Below are positions 43,916-53,032 of a DNA stretch of 64,000 nt, piece after piece. Within the stretch, counting starts at the first letter, position 1; every line of letters begins with the position of its first letter. Made by a program: the position numbers and the translations under genes. Under the pieces are notes generated by a model that did not search any database, was not told where the DNA came from, and saw only the letters and a program-made list of their open reading frames with translations. Source of the DNA: Mesorhizobium loti R88b (GTDB lineage: Bacteria; Pseudomonadota; Alphaproteobacteria; Rhizobiales; Rhizobiaceae); contig NZ_CP033367.1 in assembly GCF_013170845.1 (NCBI RefSeq), positions 4,465,001-4,529,000 of the forward strand, written 5' to 3'.

Positions 43916-44368
43916 ATGCTTGCACGCGCAGCCGCACCCGCAATCCTGTTGCTTTTCGCCTGGTTGCCCCTCTTTGCCTGCGCACCTGTGGCGCATGCCG
44001 GCGATCAGTCCATCCCGGCAAGTTCGGAAGGGCAGGTCGAGTTCAATGCCCCCTCCGGCAACATCGGCTGCATCTACACGCCAAAAGGCGGCACCAGTAC
44101 CTATTCACCACAGGACGGCGGTCCGGAACTGAGCTGCTCCCGGGTTGAACCAAGCTACGTGACCGTGGTACTTGGCCCGGAAGGGCCGGCCACCCTGATC
44201 AAGAACCCCGGTGAACAGAGCTGCTGCAGCGACGTAGACAAGCTTGACTACGGGAACAGCTGGAGCCAGGGGCCGTTCACTTGCCAGTCTTCAACCAAGG
44301 GGCTGGCCTGCACCGGTAGCAATGGTCACGGGTTCTTCGTCAGCAAAGCCAAGGTGACGGTGCAATAG
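43916..44368 (+). CDS. Secreted protein with a DUF6636-like domain
   Basis: 150 residues. Signal peptide to about 28 (AHAG). The mature part opens VEFNAPSGNIGCIYTP, the hallmark of DUF6636-type small secreted proteins, with three further cysteine pairs (SCS, SCCSD, FTCQ, LACTG) expected to form disulfides. Function unknown. AAGGAAG lies nine bases before the ATG. Confidence 0.8.
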   Translation: MLARAAAPAILLLFAWLPLFACAPVAHAGDQSIPASSEGQVEFNAPSGNIGCIYTPKGGTSTYSPQDGGPELSCSRVEPSYVTVVLGPEGPATLIKNPGEQSCCSDVDKLDYGNSWSQGPFTCQSSTKGLACTGSNGHGFFVSKAKVTVQ

Positions 44369-44395
44369 GCTGCAATGCCACGGCGGCGACCGGCC

Positions 44396-45076
44396 TCAGC
44401 CGACCTTGTCCAGTTCGCCGCGTGCCTTGGCGGCCGCCACCTGGCGGATGGCATCAGACAACGTGTCGACGTCCTGCGCTCCCATCACGGCATATTTGCC
44501 ATCGAGCAGGAAGCACGGCACGCCCGATATGCCCATGCGCGATGCCGTGGCGATCTCGGTGCGTACCGCTTCGACATCGGCGTCGACCGGCAAGAGCGTG
44601 GCCACCACGGACGCGTCCATGCCCGCCTCGCGGGCGGCTTCGACCAACACGGCATGGTCGCCGATATTGGCGCCCTCCTCGAAATTCAGCTGGAACAGGC
44701 GACGGACCAGCTTGTTTTGCACGGCTTCACCAGCAGCGCCGGCCCAGCGGATCAGGCGGTGCGCATCCAGCGTGTTTGGCGCTACCTTGATGGCATCGAA
44801 GGCGAAGGAAATGCCCTCTGCCTCGCCAAGCGGTTCGATGCGGGCATGGATGTCACGAATGCGCTCGTCGCTGCCGAACTTGGCCAGCATATACTCACGA
44901 CGATCCTTGCCTTGTGGCGGGATGGTCGGGTCGAGCTGGAACGGCCGCCAGCGGACATGCACCTCGGCGTCGCCAACGGCTGATATCGCCTTGTCGAGGC
45001 GTTTTTGACCAATGAAACACCAGGGGCAAACGACGTCGGACACCACATCAACGGTGATGGCGTTCAATTCGCTCAT
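44396..45076 (-). CDS. DsbA-family oxidoreductase (FrnE-like)
   Basis: 226 residues, no signal peptide. The active-site motif is CPWC (Cys17, Cys20) in DVVCPWCFIG, typical of FrnE; the helical insert covers about 40-140 and the cis-Pro region reads GISGVPCFLLDGKYAVMGAQ. FrnE in Deinococcus guards against oxidative damage in the cytoplasm. It lies 17 bases downstream of the peptide-binding protein gene, on the same strand, so it may be co-transcribed. Confidence 0.88.
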   Translation of the reverse strand: MSELNAITVDVVSDVVCPWCFIGQKRLDKAISAVGDAEVHVRWRPFQLDPTIPPQGKDRREYMLAKFGSDERIRDIHARIEPLGEAEGISFAFDAIKVAPNTLDAHRLIRWAGAAGEAVQNKLVRRLFQLNFEEGANIGDHAVLVEAAREAGMDASVVATLLPVDADVEAVRTEIATASRMGISGVPCFLLDGKYAVMGAQDVDTLSDAIRQVAAAKARGELDKVG

Positions 45077-45093
45077 CTCGATCTCCCGAATCT

Positions 45094-46911
45094 TCAGTTA
45101 GCCTTGCGCCACCAGGTCGGCAGTTGATAGCCAAATATGGACGTCTTCTTGGGATGTTCCAAGTAGCTCCAATAGGCGATCCATTGCTGGGTGTTGTACT
45201 GCGTCGGCACCATGTAGTTGCCGGAGATCAGCAACCGGTCGAGGACCCTGACGGCCGCGACATAGTCTTCCTTCGAACGAGCGCGCAGCATTGCCTCGAT
45301 CGCCGCATCGACCGCCGGGTCGGCGACCCCGGCAAGATTGAAGGAGCCTTCGGCCTTGGCCGCCTCGGATCCCCAGCGCCCGAGCTGTTCGAAGCCGGGC
45401 GAGAGTGAATTGTTGAAGCCGCTCGATCCGATCAGAGTCTCGAAATCGAAGCGCTGCTTGCGCGATTGGATCTGATCACCGTCGAGGCTGCGAATGGTGA
45501 TATTGATGCCGATCTTCTCCAGTGTGCGCTGATAGATGCCGGCCAGGCGCTCCTCATCTTGCGAAGCAACCAGCATCTCGAAACCGAAGGGTTGCCCGCT
45601 GGGATCGAGCATCGTCCCGTCCTTAACGTGATAGCCGATGCTTTTCAGCAGATCGAAGGCAGCTTTCAGCACCTTGCGGTCCTGACCTGAACCATCGGTG
45701 ACGGGTGGTCGGTATGTACCGTCCATGACATCGGCCGGCACGCGGCCGGGGTAGGGTGCCAGAAGCGCCTTTTCCCTGTCGTCGGCCGGGTGACCGAGCG
45801 CGGAAAGCTCGGAGTTCTGCCAGTAACTCATTGCCCGCGCGTACTTGCCACCGAACAGGTTCTTGTTGGCCCATTCGAAGTCGTAGAGCATGCCAAGTGC
45901 ACGCCGCACGACCGGGTTGGAGAACTTTGGCAGCCTCGTGTTGAACAGGAAACCGGTCACGACAGGCGGAATGCCGGTATCGAAGGTCTCGGCAATCACG
46001 TCGCCCCTGTGGAAGGCCGGGAAATCGAGATCGCGCTCACGCTTGACCGGATCGCTGTCATCGTCGATGGCGCAGAGGCCTTTTTTGAAGGCCTCGAGCT
46101 TGGCGTTGGCGTTGAGAAAATACTCGATGGTGATCTGGTCGTAGTTGTCGAAGCCGCGCTTGGCCGGAACATCCTTGCCCCAATAGTCGGGGTTGCGCTT
46201 GAATACGATGCGCTGGCCGGGCGCCACCTGGGCAATGGTGTAAGGTCCACTGCCCACCACCGGCTTCAGCGTTGTCTTGTCGAATGTCTCCTTGTCGAAG
46301 GCATGTTTCGGGATGATCGGCGTCAGCGCGATGATCAGGGGTGTTTCACGATTGGCCTTGTCGTTGAAGGTAAAGCGCACGCTGTGGTCACCGGTCTTTT
46401 CAAGCTTGGCGATCAGGCTCATGCGGGCGCTGTAGGGCGGGCGGCCCTTGTCGGTGAAGACGTCGTAGGTGAACAGCACATCCTCCGGCGTTACCGGTTG
46501 GCCGTCCGACCATTTTGCATTTGGGTTGAGATGGAACTCGATCGACTTGCGCTCAGGATCCATGTCGGCGCTGTCGGCAAGCAGGCCATAGAGGCCGAAG
46601 GGCTCGTCATAGTTGCGCTGCATCAGCGGCTCGAAGACCAGATTGCCGTAGATCGTGTCCATCATGCCCCGCGCCGTCGTGCGCAGGCTTTTCAGGATGA
46701 ACGGGTTGAGATTATCGAAGCTGCCGACAACGCAATAAGTAATGCTGCCGCCCTTCGGCGCATCGGGATTAACGTAGCTGAAATGCGTGTAGTCGGGCGG
46801 CAGCGCGGGTTCGCCCTGCATTGCAATCGCGTATTTTGGCTCCGACAGCGCGGGCGGCGACAGGATGAGAAGCGATATCGCGGTGATCAGCCAAACAAGA
46901 ACGCGGCCCAT
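45094..46911 (-). CDS. YejA-like peptide ABC transporter substrate-binding protein
   Basis: 605 residues. Signal peptide MGRVLVWLITAISLLILSPPALS, then a family 5 (oligopeptide/nickel-type) fold: YAIAMQGEPALPPDYTHFSYVNPDAPKGG, typical of YejA, and MQRNYDEPFGLYGLLA, FHLNPNAKWSDGQPVTPEDV, KPVVGSGPYTI and RNPDYWGKDVP. YejA in enteric and rhizobial yejABEF imports peptides such as microcin C and NCR-like peptides. The permease and ATPase genes are not adjacent here. GGAG precedes the ATG. Confidence 0.9.
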   Translation of the reverse strand: MGRVLVWLITAISLLILSPPALSEPKYAIAMQGEPALPPDYTHFSYVNPDAPKGGSITYCVVGSFDNLNPFILKSLRTTARGMMDTIYGNLVFEPLMQRNYDEPFGLYGLLADSADMDPERKSIEFHLNPNAKWSDGQPVTPEDVLFTYDVFTDKGRPPYSARMSLIAKLEKTGDHSVRFTFNDKANRETPLIIALTPIIPKHAFDKETFDKTTLKPVVGSGPYTIAQVAPGQRIVFKRNPDYWGKDVPAKRGFDNYDQITIEYFLNANAKLEAFKKGLCAIDDDSDPVKRERDLDFPAFHRGDVIAETFDTGIPPVVTGFLFNTRLPKFSNPVVRRALGMLYDFEWANKNLFGGKYARAMSYWQNSELSALGHPADDREKALLAPYPGRVPADVMDGTYRPPVTDGSGQDRKVLKAAFDLLKSIGYHVKDGTMLDPSGQPFGFEMLVASQDEERLAGIYQRTLEKIGINITIRSLDGDQIQSRKQRFDFETLIGSSGFNNSLSPGFEQLGRWGSEAAKAEGSFNLAGVADPAVDAAIEAMLRARSKEDYVAAVRVLDRLLISGNYMVPTQYNTQQWIAYWSYLEHPKKTSIFGYQLPTWWRKAN

Positions 46912-47144
46912 GACCGTCTCCTTAACAGGTCGGCTTGATGATTCGGTGCGCACCCTAGCATGAGGCAGCCGTCTGCCGGCCAATGGGGTCTTCAAGAATT
47001 ACAAGTGGGCGGGCTGGATTCGGCACCGCTTGCAGTGTAACACGCCGTCCGAAGTCATTCTGTTGCCTCATTTCGGCAACAGGTAGCTGGACCACACGGC
47101 ACGAAGAAGCCGGTCCCGGGATCATTTGAGAGGAAGTGCACGAC

Positions 47145-47777
47145 ATGACGAGCCTGAACAGCAACGCGTACCGCCTGTCGGTCATGGCCGCTGGCGTGAT
47201 CGGCTTTCTGGGCGCAGGACTTCCCTCTGCTTCCGCACAGCAGCAGCAGCCGCAGATTCCACAGGGTTGGTTCAAGGCCTGCACCAAGCAGGAAGACGTC
47301 GATATCTGCAATGTCCAGAACATCACCACCGCCCAGAACGGCCAGCTCGTCACCGGCGTCAGCCTGATCGAGTTGAAGGGCAAAGTGAACCGCAAGGTGT
47401 TCCAGGTTACGGTTCCGACCGGCCGACTGGTCGGTGCCGGCATCGGCCTGCAGATCGATACCGGCAAGGCACAGAAGCTCGAATACGTGGTTTGCTTCCC
47501 CGACCGTTGCGTGGCGGAAGTGCCGCTGACCGACCAGCTCGTCGGTGCCTTCAAGAAGGGACAAGCGATCACGCTGACCTCGATCAATTTCCAGAACCAG
47601 CCGAACCCGATCAAGGTCGCGCTGCAGGGCTTCAGCGGCGCCTATGACGGCCCGCCGCTGCAGCAGTCTGACATCGAAGACCGGCAGAAGAAGCTTCAGG
47701 ATTACGCGGCCAAGAATCAGCAGGACTTCGCCAAGAAGCTCAAGGACGAGCAGGACAAGGCGAAGACCGCCAACTGA
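47145..47777 (+). CDS. Invasion-associated locus B family protein (second)
   Basis: 210 residues. Signal peptide to about 28 (ASAQ), then IPQGWFKACTKQEDVDICNVQN and a YVVCFPDRCVAEVPL segment with conserved cysteines, matching the IalB fold; the C-terminal ~30 are a Lys/Gln/Asp-rich coil (QKKLQDYAAKNQQDFAKKLKD). ATG at 47145 has AGAGGAAG nine bases upstream; a GTG at 47136 is less likely. It differs from the 6785 copy by this coiled tail. An intrinsic terminator follows. Confidence 0.88.
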   Translation: MTSLNSNAYRLSVMAAGVIGFLGAGLPSASAQQQQPQIPQGWFKACTKQEDVDICNVQNITTAQNGQLVTGVSLIELKGKVNRKVFQVTVPTGRLVGAGIGLQIDTGKAQKLEYVVCFPDRCVAEVPLTDQLVGAFKKGQAITLTSINFQNQPNPIKVALQGFSGAYDGPPLQQSDIEDRQKKLQDYAAKNQQDFAKKLKDEQDKAKTAN

Positions 47778-47810
47778 TCACCAGCATCGGGCCAAAACCG
47801 AATGTCAAAG

Positions 47811-47838
47811 AAAAAGCGGGGCATTGCCCCGCTTTTTT
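47811..47838 (+). terminator. Intrinsic terminator after the second IalB gene
   Basis: GCGGGGC (47816-47822), loop ATT, GCCCCGC (47826-47832), then TTTTTT, with an A-run before the stem. It can stop transcripts in both directions between the convergent IalB and hspQ genes. Confidence 0.9.
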
Positions 47839-47869
47839 CGTTCCTGGCCGCACCCGAAATGCCGGATAG

Positions 47870-48193
47870 TTAATGTCTGGATTGCCGTTTCGGCTCGTAG
47901 CGTCCGTCCGGCTTCTTGTCGAACATCTCCTTGATCTGCGGGTGGCGGACGGGCTCCCCCGACTGATCCTCGAGCAGATTCTGCTCCGAGACATAAGCGA
48001 TGTATTCTGTTTCCGAATTCTCGGCGAGCAGATGGTAGAAGGGCTGGTCCTTGCGAGGCCGCACGTCGGCGGGGATGGCTTCGTACCATTCGTCGGTGTT
48101 GGCGAATTGCGGATCGACGTCGAAAATGATGCCCCGAAATGGAAACAGCCGGTGGCGAACCACCTGTCCGATAGCGAATTTGGCTGTTTTCAT
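47870..48193 (-). CDS. hspQ: Heat shock protein HspQ
   Basis: 107 residues. KTAKFAIGQVVRHRLFPFRGIIFDVDPQFANTDEWYEAIP then PFYHLLAENSETEYIAYVSEQNLL, the HspQ/YccV hemimethylated-DNA-binding-like fold. HspQ tunes Lon protease specificity and slows DnaA breakdown. Start at 48193 fits the family length. A promoter-like site lies 24-51 bases upstream. Confidence 0.92.
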   Translation of the reverse strand: MKTAKFAIGQVVRHRLFPFRGIIFDVDPQFANTDEWYEAIPADVRPRKDQPFYHLLAENSETEYIAYVSEQNLLEDQSGEPVRHPQIKEMFDKKPDGRYEPKRQSRH

Positions 48194-48216
48194 CGTACTC
48201 ACCACTGTATTCCTTG

Positions 48217-48244
48217 ACTTTATTTGGCGCAGACTCCGAGTCAA
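48217..48244 (-). promoter_or_regulatory. Possible hspQ promoter
   Basis: On the minus strand TTGACT (48239-48244) and TAAAGT (48217-48222) are 16 bases apart, close to a sigma-70 type -35/-10. Part of a GACTC-G-GAGTC palindrome overlaps the -35. Seen by eye only; no heat-shock sigma-32 site was convincing. Confidence 0.4.
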
Positions 48245-48342
48245 TTCAATCCCGAAGCGTTTGAGCGCCTTCAAGCTACGCAGAATGCGGAGCAAAGGTT
48301 TTTGATTGATGTCGCGATGTCGCGATAAACTCGGCGAGATCG

Positions 48343-49557
48343 CTACTGTTGCCGCACCGGCTTTCGCAGGCTACCCGCAAGTGCTGCAAAGCCGCTGCCG
48401 GGGCGAAGCCCTTCGCGCATGAAGAAGGCGCGCAGCGGTGCAAAGCCGCCGAGAACGCCGAGACCGGCGCCCCGCGCCATCTGCGCCGGCAGCATGTCGG
48501 AGAGCAGCGACATGTTGAGCAGATTAACAGCGCTGCTGCGTGCCAGAATATCGGGCCGGCGCCTGAAATCGTAGGCGGCCAGCGCCTTGGCCGCGCCCGG
48601 ATCTTCACGATTTTCCCCTGCAATTCCAACCAGATCGTCAATATCCCTGATGCCAAGGTTAAGGCCTTGCGCGCCGATTGGCGGGAATACGTGCGCGGCC
48701 TCGCCGACAAGTGCCACGCGCTGTCGCGCGAAGCGCAAGGGCGTCACCGTCGACAGCGGATAGATCTGCCGGCCCGGCTCTACCGTCACCCGGCCCAGCA
48801 TCGATTGCATCTGCTGCTCGACCCGTAGTGAGAGCGCAGTGTCATCCAGCGCGGCAAGCGCCTTGGCGGTTTCGGGCTTGACCACCCAGACGAGGCTTGA
48901 GCGATTGCCGGGCAGCGGAACCTGCGTGAACGGACCGGTCTCGGTGTGGAATTCCGTCGAGGTGAAGGCATGTTCGCGGCTGTGGCCGAAATTGAGCACG
49001 AGCGCTGCCTGCGGATAGGAGCGTGCGGCAGTCGCGATGTCCGCGGCCTCACGGGCAGGCGAGTGGCGCCCATCGGCGGCGACAGCCAGCGATGCGCTAA
49101 CGTCGCTGCCGTCGGCGAGGATTGCTTCGGCCTTATCGGCGCCGAGGTTCCAAGTCTTGACCATCGACCTCAGCCATTCGATCCTGGGATGGGCGGCCAC
49201 CTTGCTGGCAAGCGCTGGGCCAAAGACGCTGTTGGGCAGGTTCAGCCCGAATTGATCCTCGTCGATCTCGCTGGCGCGGAAGGTAACGACGGGGCTGCGG
49301 ATCAGCCGGCCGGTCGCATCGACGATGCGCATCACCTTCAAGGGTGCTGCCTTGGCCCTGATGTCTTCGAGGACATCAAGCCGCTCAAGTACCTTCAGGG
49401 CAGGGTTCATGAGGGCCGTTGTCCGGCCATCGGGTGGCGAAGCCTCAGGCCCGACCAGCGTCACCGGGAAGCCGGCATCGGCAAAAGCGAGCGCTGCGAT
49501 CAGCCCTGCCGGCCCGGTGCCGGCGATCAGTATCCGCGCTGTTTCCTGATGCTCCAA
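48343..49557 (-). CDS. UbiH/UbiF-family FAD-dependent hydroxylase
   Basis: 404 residues. FAD motif IAGTGPAGLIAALAFADAG at the N-terminus, DGRHSPARE in the middle, and RVALVGEAAHVFPPIGAQGLNLGIRD, the GD motif with the Pro-rich loop of class A flavin monooxygenases, about 280. Such enzymes hydroxylate the ubiquinone ring; alphaproteobacteria use UbiH/UbiL forms. Which ring position cannot be read. It is divergent from the DUF2182 gene. Confidence 0.88.
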   Translation of the reverse strand: MEHQETARILIAGTGPAGLIAALAFADAGFPVTLVGPEASPPDGRTTALMNPALKVLERLDVLEDIRAKAAPLKVMRIVDATGRLIRSPVVTFRASEIDEDQFGLNLPNSVFGPALASKVAAHPRIEWLRSMVKTWNLGADKAEAILADGSDVSASLAVAADGRHSPAREAADIATAARSYPQAALVLNFGHSREHAFTSTEFHTETGPFTQVPLPGNRSSLVWVVKPETAKALAALDDTALSLRVEQQMQSMLGRVTVEPGRQIYPLSTVTPLRFARQRVALVGEAAHVFPPIGAQGLNLGIRDIDDLVGIAGENREDPGAAKALAAYDFRRRPDILARSSAVNLLNMSLLSDMLPAQMARGAGLGVLGGFAPLRAFFMREGLRPGSGFAALAGSLRKPVRQQ

Positions 49558-49670
49558 GGTCGGCTTCCGGCTTGCTATGCGACGCGGCCCGCCAGGGCCC
49601 GCCAGTCAAGCAGCATATAGGTCAGTTCATGCGGCTTGATCAACGCGGCGATTCGGCCCATTCGGATGTC

Positions 49671-50558
49671 ATGACCGGCCACCAGGACGATTTCCGCCAT
49701 CTCGACCGCGCCGGCCGCGCCACGGCTGGTATCGCGCGCAACCCGCGCTTGACGGTCAATATCGTTGTCGGTGCCGGCGTTGCGCTTGCCTGGGTGCTGT
49801 TGGCCGCCATGGCGATTCGCGGCGCCGAGGCTCTAGGAAGCGCGCCTGGCGACATTCTCCTGCGTGGTCTACCACAGCTGCCGCTGCCCGATTTCCTCGA
49901 ACGGTTCTTCGCGCTCTGCCTCTCACCGACGCCGCTGGACGCCAGCATTGGTCCGCGTGCCCTGGCGCTCATCGCGATGTGGTTGCTGATGGCGATCGCG
50001 GCGATGCTGCCGTCCGCGGCGCCAATGATCCGCACCTATTGCGAGATCGCTGATACAGCCCGGATCAAGGGCGAGCCTGTCGTTCATCCGCTGGTGCTGG
50101 TTGCCGGCTATCTCGGCGTCTGGTTGGCCGCCTCGATGCTGTTTGCGGCTCTGACGCTGGCTGTGCATGCAGTCGCTGCACCCGGCGGGATATTCGATCC
50201 GGTGCTTGGCGTTACCGGCGGGCTGGCATTGCTGATTGCCGGCCTCTACCAGTTCAGTGGTCTCAAGGAAGCCTGCCTGAAGAAATGCCGAAACCCGTTC
50301 TCGATCCTGTTTTCGAACTGGAGCGCCAAACCCATCCGCGTCTTCCGGCTCGGCATCGTGCAAGGCATCTGGTGCCTCGGCTGCTGCTGGGCGCTGATGT
50401 TGGTGATGTTTGCCGTAGGCGTGATGAACATCTTCTGGATGGCGCTGATCGGCGTGTTCACGCTGGTTGAAAAACAGACGACGGGCAGTCTTCCAACCCG
50501 GCTGGCCGGTGCGATACTGCTTGTCTGGGCAGCCGCGCTGCTAGTAGTCTCGCTGTGA
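49671..50558 (+). CDS. DUF2182 multi-pass membrane protein
   Basis: About 295 residues from the ATG at 49671; an in-frame ATG at 49629 is an alternative. Six or seven transmembrane helices. The family signature is the late block NPFSILFSNW followed by FRLGIVQGIWCLGCCWALM, containing two or three cysteines inside or beside a helix, and a SGLKEACLKKC pair before it. The function of DUF2182 is unknown; the cysteines suggest metal or redox handling. It precedes the DUF1326 gene by 14 bases and the pair is found together in other genomes, from memory. Confidence 0.85.
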   Translation: MTGHQDDFRHLDRAGRATAGIARNPRLTVNIVVGAGVALAWVLLAAMAIRGAEALGSAPGDILLRGLPQLPLPDFLERFFALCLSPTPLDASIGPRALALIAMWLLMAIAAMLPSAAPMIRTYCEIADTARIKGEPVVHPLVLVAGYLGVWLAASMLFAALTLAVHAVAAPGGIFDPVLGVTGGLALLIAGLYQFSGLKEACLKKCRNPFSILFSNWSAKPIRVFRLGIVQGIWCLGCCWALMLVMFAVGVMNIFWMALIGVFTLVEKQTTGSLPTRLAGAILLVWAAALLVVSL

Positions 50559-50572
50559 GTGGGGGAAATTCG

Positions 50573-51187
50573 ATGGCAGATCAAGGCTGGGCAATGAAAG
50601 GAGAGCTCGTACTCTCCTGCAATTGCACGGTTTTTTGCCCTTGCGTGCTGTCGCTCGGCAATCATCCCCCGACCGAGGGCTATTGCCAGACCTGGGCCGG
50701 ATTCCGTATCGATGCCGGTCATTTCGGCGAGGTCGACCTCTCCGGTCTCAACCTTGGGCTGATCATGGAAATTCCCGGTTACATGAGCCGCGGCAACTGG
50801 ACCGCGGGCCTGTTCATCGACAAACGCGCCTCGGTCTACGCGGTCAAGGCATTGACGAAGATCTTCACCGGCAAGGCCGGCGGGACAACGTCGCTGCTGT
50901 CGATCCTGGTTGGAAAATTTCTTGGTGTCGAACAGGTGCCGATCACCTATGAGACGCGCGACAAGACGCGAATCTTCCAGATACCGAAGATCATCGACGG
51001 GGCGGTCACGCCAATCGTCGGCAAGGATCGCGATAAGGATACGGTGATCACGAATTCGGAATACTGGATCGCGCCGGAGATCATCGTGGCCAGGTCCGAC
51101 AAGAGCAAGATGCGGGCCTTTGGCCGCAACTGGAATTTCGCCGGCCGCTCGGCCGAAATCTGCAAGCTGGATTGGCGGGGCCCGTGA
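50573..51187 (+). CDS. DUF1326 domain-containing protein
   Basis: 204 residues. MADQGWAMKGELVLSCNCTVFCPCV shows four closely spaced cysteines (16, 18, 22, 24) in C-x-C-x3-C-x-C, plus Cys38 and one Cys near the C-terminus (EICKLDW), a metal-binding look. The rest is mixed alpha/beta: TWAGFRIDAGHFGEVDLSGL. No signal peptide or helix that would anchor it. GGGGGA precedes the ATG at good spacing. The partner of the DUF2182 membrane protein, probably acting with it. Confidence 0.88.
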   Translation: MADQGWAMKGELVLSCNCTVFCPCVLSLGNHPPTEGYCQTWAGFRIDAGHFGEVDLSGLNLGLIMEIPGYMSRGNWTAGLFIDKRASVYAVKALTKIFTGKAGGTTSLLSILVGKFLGVEQVPITYETRDKTRIFQIPKIIDGAVTPIVGKDRDKDTVITNSEYWIAPEIIVARSDKSKMRAFGRNWNFAGRSAEICKLDWRGP

Positions 51188-52032
51188 GCAAGAACACAAC
51201 GCCCAGGAACATGGCGGCCAGGAATATGGCGGCAAGGAAAGCCGCCAAGAAGATCACGGACCGGATTCCGCGACCGAAGAAGAAAGTCACCTGGCCACAG
51301 GCAAGGGCGTTCTCCGTCCACCTGCTGACAGCTTCAGGCTCGTTCCTTGCCTTCCTGTCGCTGGTGGCGGCGAGCGAGGAGCGCTGGACGGCGATGTTCT
51401 GGTGGCTTGGACTGGCGCTGTTCGTCGACGGTATCGACGGACCGATCGCCAGGAAGCTGGAGGTCAAGGAAATCCTGCCGACCTGGTCGGGCGAACTCCT
51501 CGACAACATCATCGACTACGTGACCTACGTGCTGATCCCGGCCTTCGCGCTCTATCAGCGCGGCTTCATGGGTGAGGGCCTATCGTTCCTATCGGCGGCG
51601 ATCATCGTCGTCTCCAGCGCGATCTACTATGCCGACACCGGCATGAAGACGAAGGAGAATTTCTTCAAGGGATTCCCGGTGGTCTGGAACATGGTGGTGT
51701 TCACGCTGTTCGTCATCGAACCGGGACAATGGGTTTCGTTCGCTGTTGTGGTGGTGGCTGGTATTCTGACCTTCGTGCCGATCAATTTCATTCATCCGGT
51801 GCGGGTGGTGCGGCTGCGGCGCATCAATCTCACAATGACCCTGTTGTGGTGCGCTTTCGGTGCGCTTGCGCTTGCGCAGGCGGCACTTGCCGCCTTCTAC
51901 GACCAGATCGGCGTGCTGGGCGAACAGGTCAGCACTTTCATCAAGATCGGCATCACCATCAGTGGGCTCTACCTCGCCTCTATCGGCGGGATCATGCAGT
52001 TCTTTCCAAATCTTGGCGCCAAAAGGGCCTGA
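51184..52032 (+). CDS. pcs: Phosphatidylcholine synthase
   Basis: 282 residues. Pcs joins choline directly to CDP-diacylglycerol, a route found in rhizobia and relatives. The CDP-alcohol phosphotransferase motif is present: DGIDGPIARKLEV, continuing to GELLDNIIDYVTY, with the acidic residues that bind metal. Eight hydrophobic helices. The GTG at 51184 overlaps the DUF1326 stop and has GGCGGGG before it; a TTG at 51172 and later ATGs are alternatives. A Lys/Arg-rich N-terminus of about 35 residues precedes the core. Confidence 0.93.
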   Translation: MSKNTTPRNMAARNMAARKAAKKITDRIPRPKKKVTWPQARAFSVHLLTASGSFLAFLSLVAASEERWTAMFWWLGLALFVDGIDGPIARKLEVKEILPTWSGELLDNIIDYVTYVLIPAFALYQRGFMGEGLSFLSAAIIVVSSAIYYADTGMKTKENFFKGFPVVWNMVVFTLFVIEPGQWVSFAVVVVAGILTFVPINFIHPVRVVRLRRINLTMTLLWCAFGALALAQAALAAFYDQIGVLGEQVSTFIKIGITISGLYLASIGGIMQFFPNLGAKRA

Positions 52033-52054
52033 TCCGCCAGAGGAATCCAAATCC

Positions 52055-53032
52055 ATGCCCAAAGCTATCCGCATCCACGGCCATGGTGGCCCGGAAGTTC
52101 TGACCTATGAGGACGCCGATCCCGGCCAGCCGGGTTCGGGGCAAATCCTGATCAGGCACACGGCGATCGGCCTCAACTTCATCGATGTCTACCACCGCAC
52201 CGGTCTTTATCCGCCGCCTGGCGGTTTTCCGCTGATCCCGGGCAGCGAAGCCGCTGGTGTGGTGCTGGAGGTCGGCCAGGGCGTCGACTGGCTGAAGCCG
52301 GGCGACCGGATCTCCTATTCGACGAATGTCGGTGCCTATGCCGAGCAACGTGTCATCGCCGCCGACCGCGTGGTGAAGATTCCCGAAGGCATCAGCGACG
52401 AACAGGCCGCCGCGATGATGCTGAAAGGCATGACCGCGGAGTATCTGCTGCGCCGGACCTTCAAAGTGAAGGCGGGTGACACGATCCTGTTCCATGCCGC
52501 GGCCGGCGGCGTCGGGCTCATTCTTGGCCAATGGGCCAAACATCTTGGCGCAACCGTCATCGGCACGGCCAGTACAACCGACAAGATCGAGCTCGCCAGG
52601 GCACATGGCTTCGATCACGTCATCAATTACAAGGAGCAGGATTTCGTCGCTGGTGTCGCGGCCATCACCGGCGGCAGGAAATGCGACGTCGTCTACGATT
52701 CAGTCGGCAACGACACATTTCCGGCTTCGCTCGATTGTCTCAAGCCGCTCGGCATGTTCGTCAGCTTCGGCCAATCCTCAGGACCGATCCCGCCGTTTTC
52801 GATGTCGCTGCTGGCCCAGAAGGGCTCCTTGTTCGCCACCAGGCCGACGCTGTTCGTCTACAACGCCAAACGCGAAGACCTCGATGCCTCCGCGGCTGCG
52901 CTGTTCGACGTCGTGCTCAGCGGTGCCGTCAAGATCCAGATCAACCAGCGCTACGCGCTCAAGGATGCGGGCAAGGCGCACGCCGACCTCGAGGGCCGCA
53001 GGACAACAGGGACGACCATTCTCATCCCTTAG
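52055..53032 (+). CDS. NADPH:quinone oxidoreductase (zinc-independent MDR family)
   Basis: 325 residues. MDR fold without the zinc ligands: MPKAIRIHGHGGPEVLTYED start, GLNFIDVYHRTGLYPPPG, GSEAAGVVLEVGQG, then AAAGGVGLILGQWAKHLGATVIGT, the NADPH motif. One-electron reduction of quinones or reduction of alpha,beta-enones is the family activity. AGAGGA precedes the ATG. It is the last gene in the DUF2182-DUF1326-pcs run. Confidence 0.92.
   Translation: MPKAIRIHGHGGPEVLTYEDADPGQPGSGQILIRHTAIGLNFIDVYHRTGLYPPPGGFPLIPGSEAAGVVLEVGQGVDWLKPGDRISYSTNVGAYAEQRVIAADRVVKIPEGISDEQAAAMMLKGMTAEYLLRRTFKVKAGDTILFHAAAGGVGLILGQWAKHLGATVIGTASTTDKIELARAHGFDHVINYKEQDFVAGVAAITGGRKCDVVYDSVGNDTFPASLDCLKPLGMFVSFGQSSGPIPPFSMSLLAQKGSLFATRPTLFVYNAKREDLDASAAALFDVVLSGAVKIQINQRYALKDAGKAHADLEGRRTTGTTILIP

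Noticed and set aside
45790..46938. A 382-codon plus-strand frame opposite the YejA-like gene
   Set aside because: Shadow of the coding strand: no family resemblance, while the minus frame is a clear peptide-binding protein with signal peptide and ribosome site.
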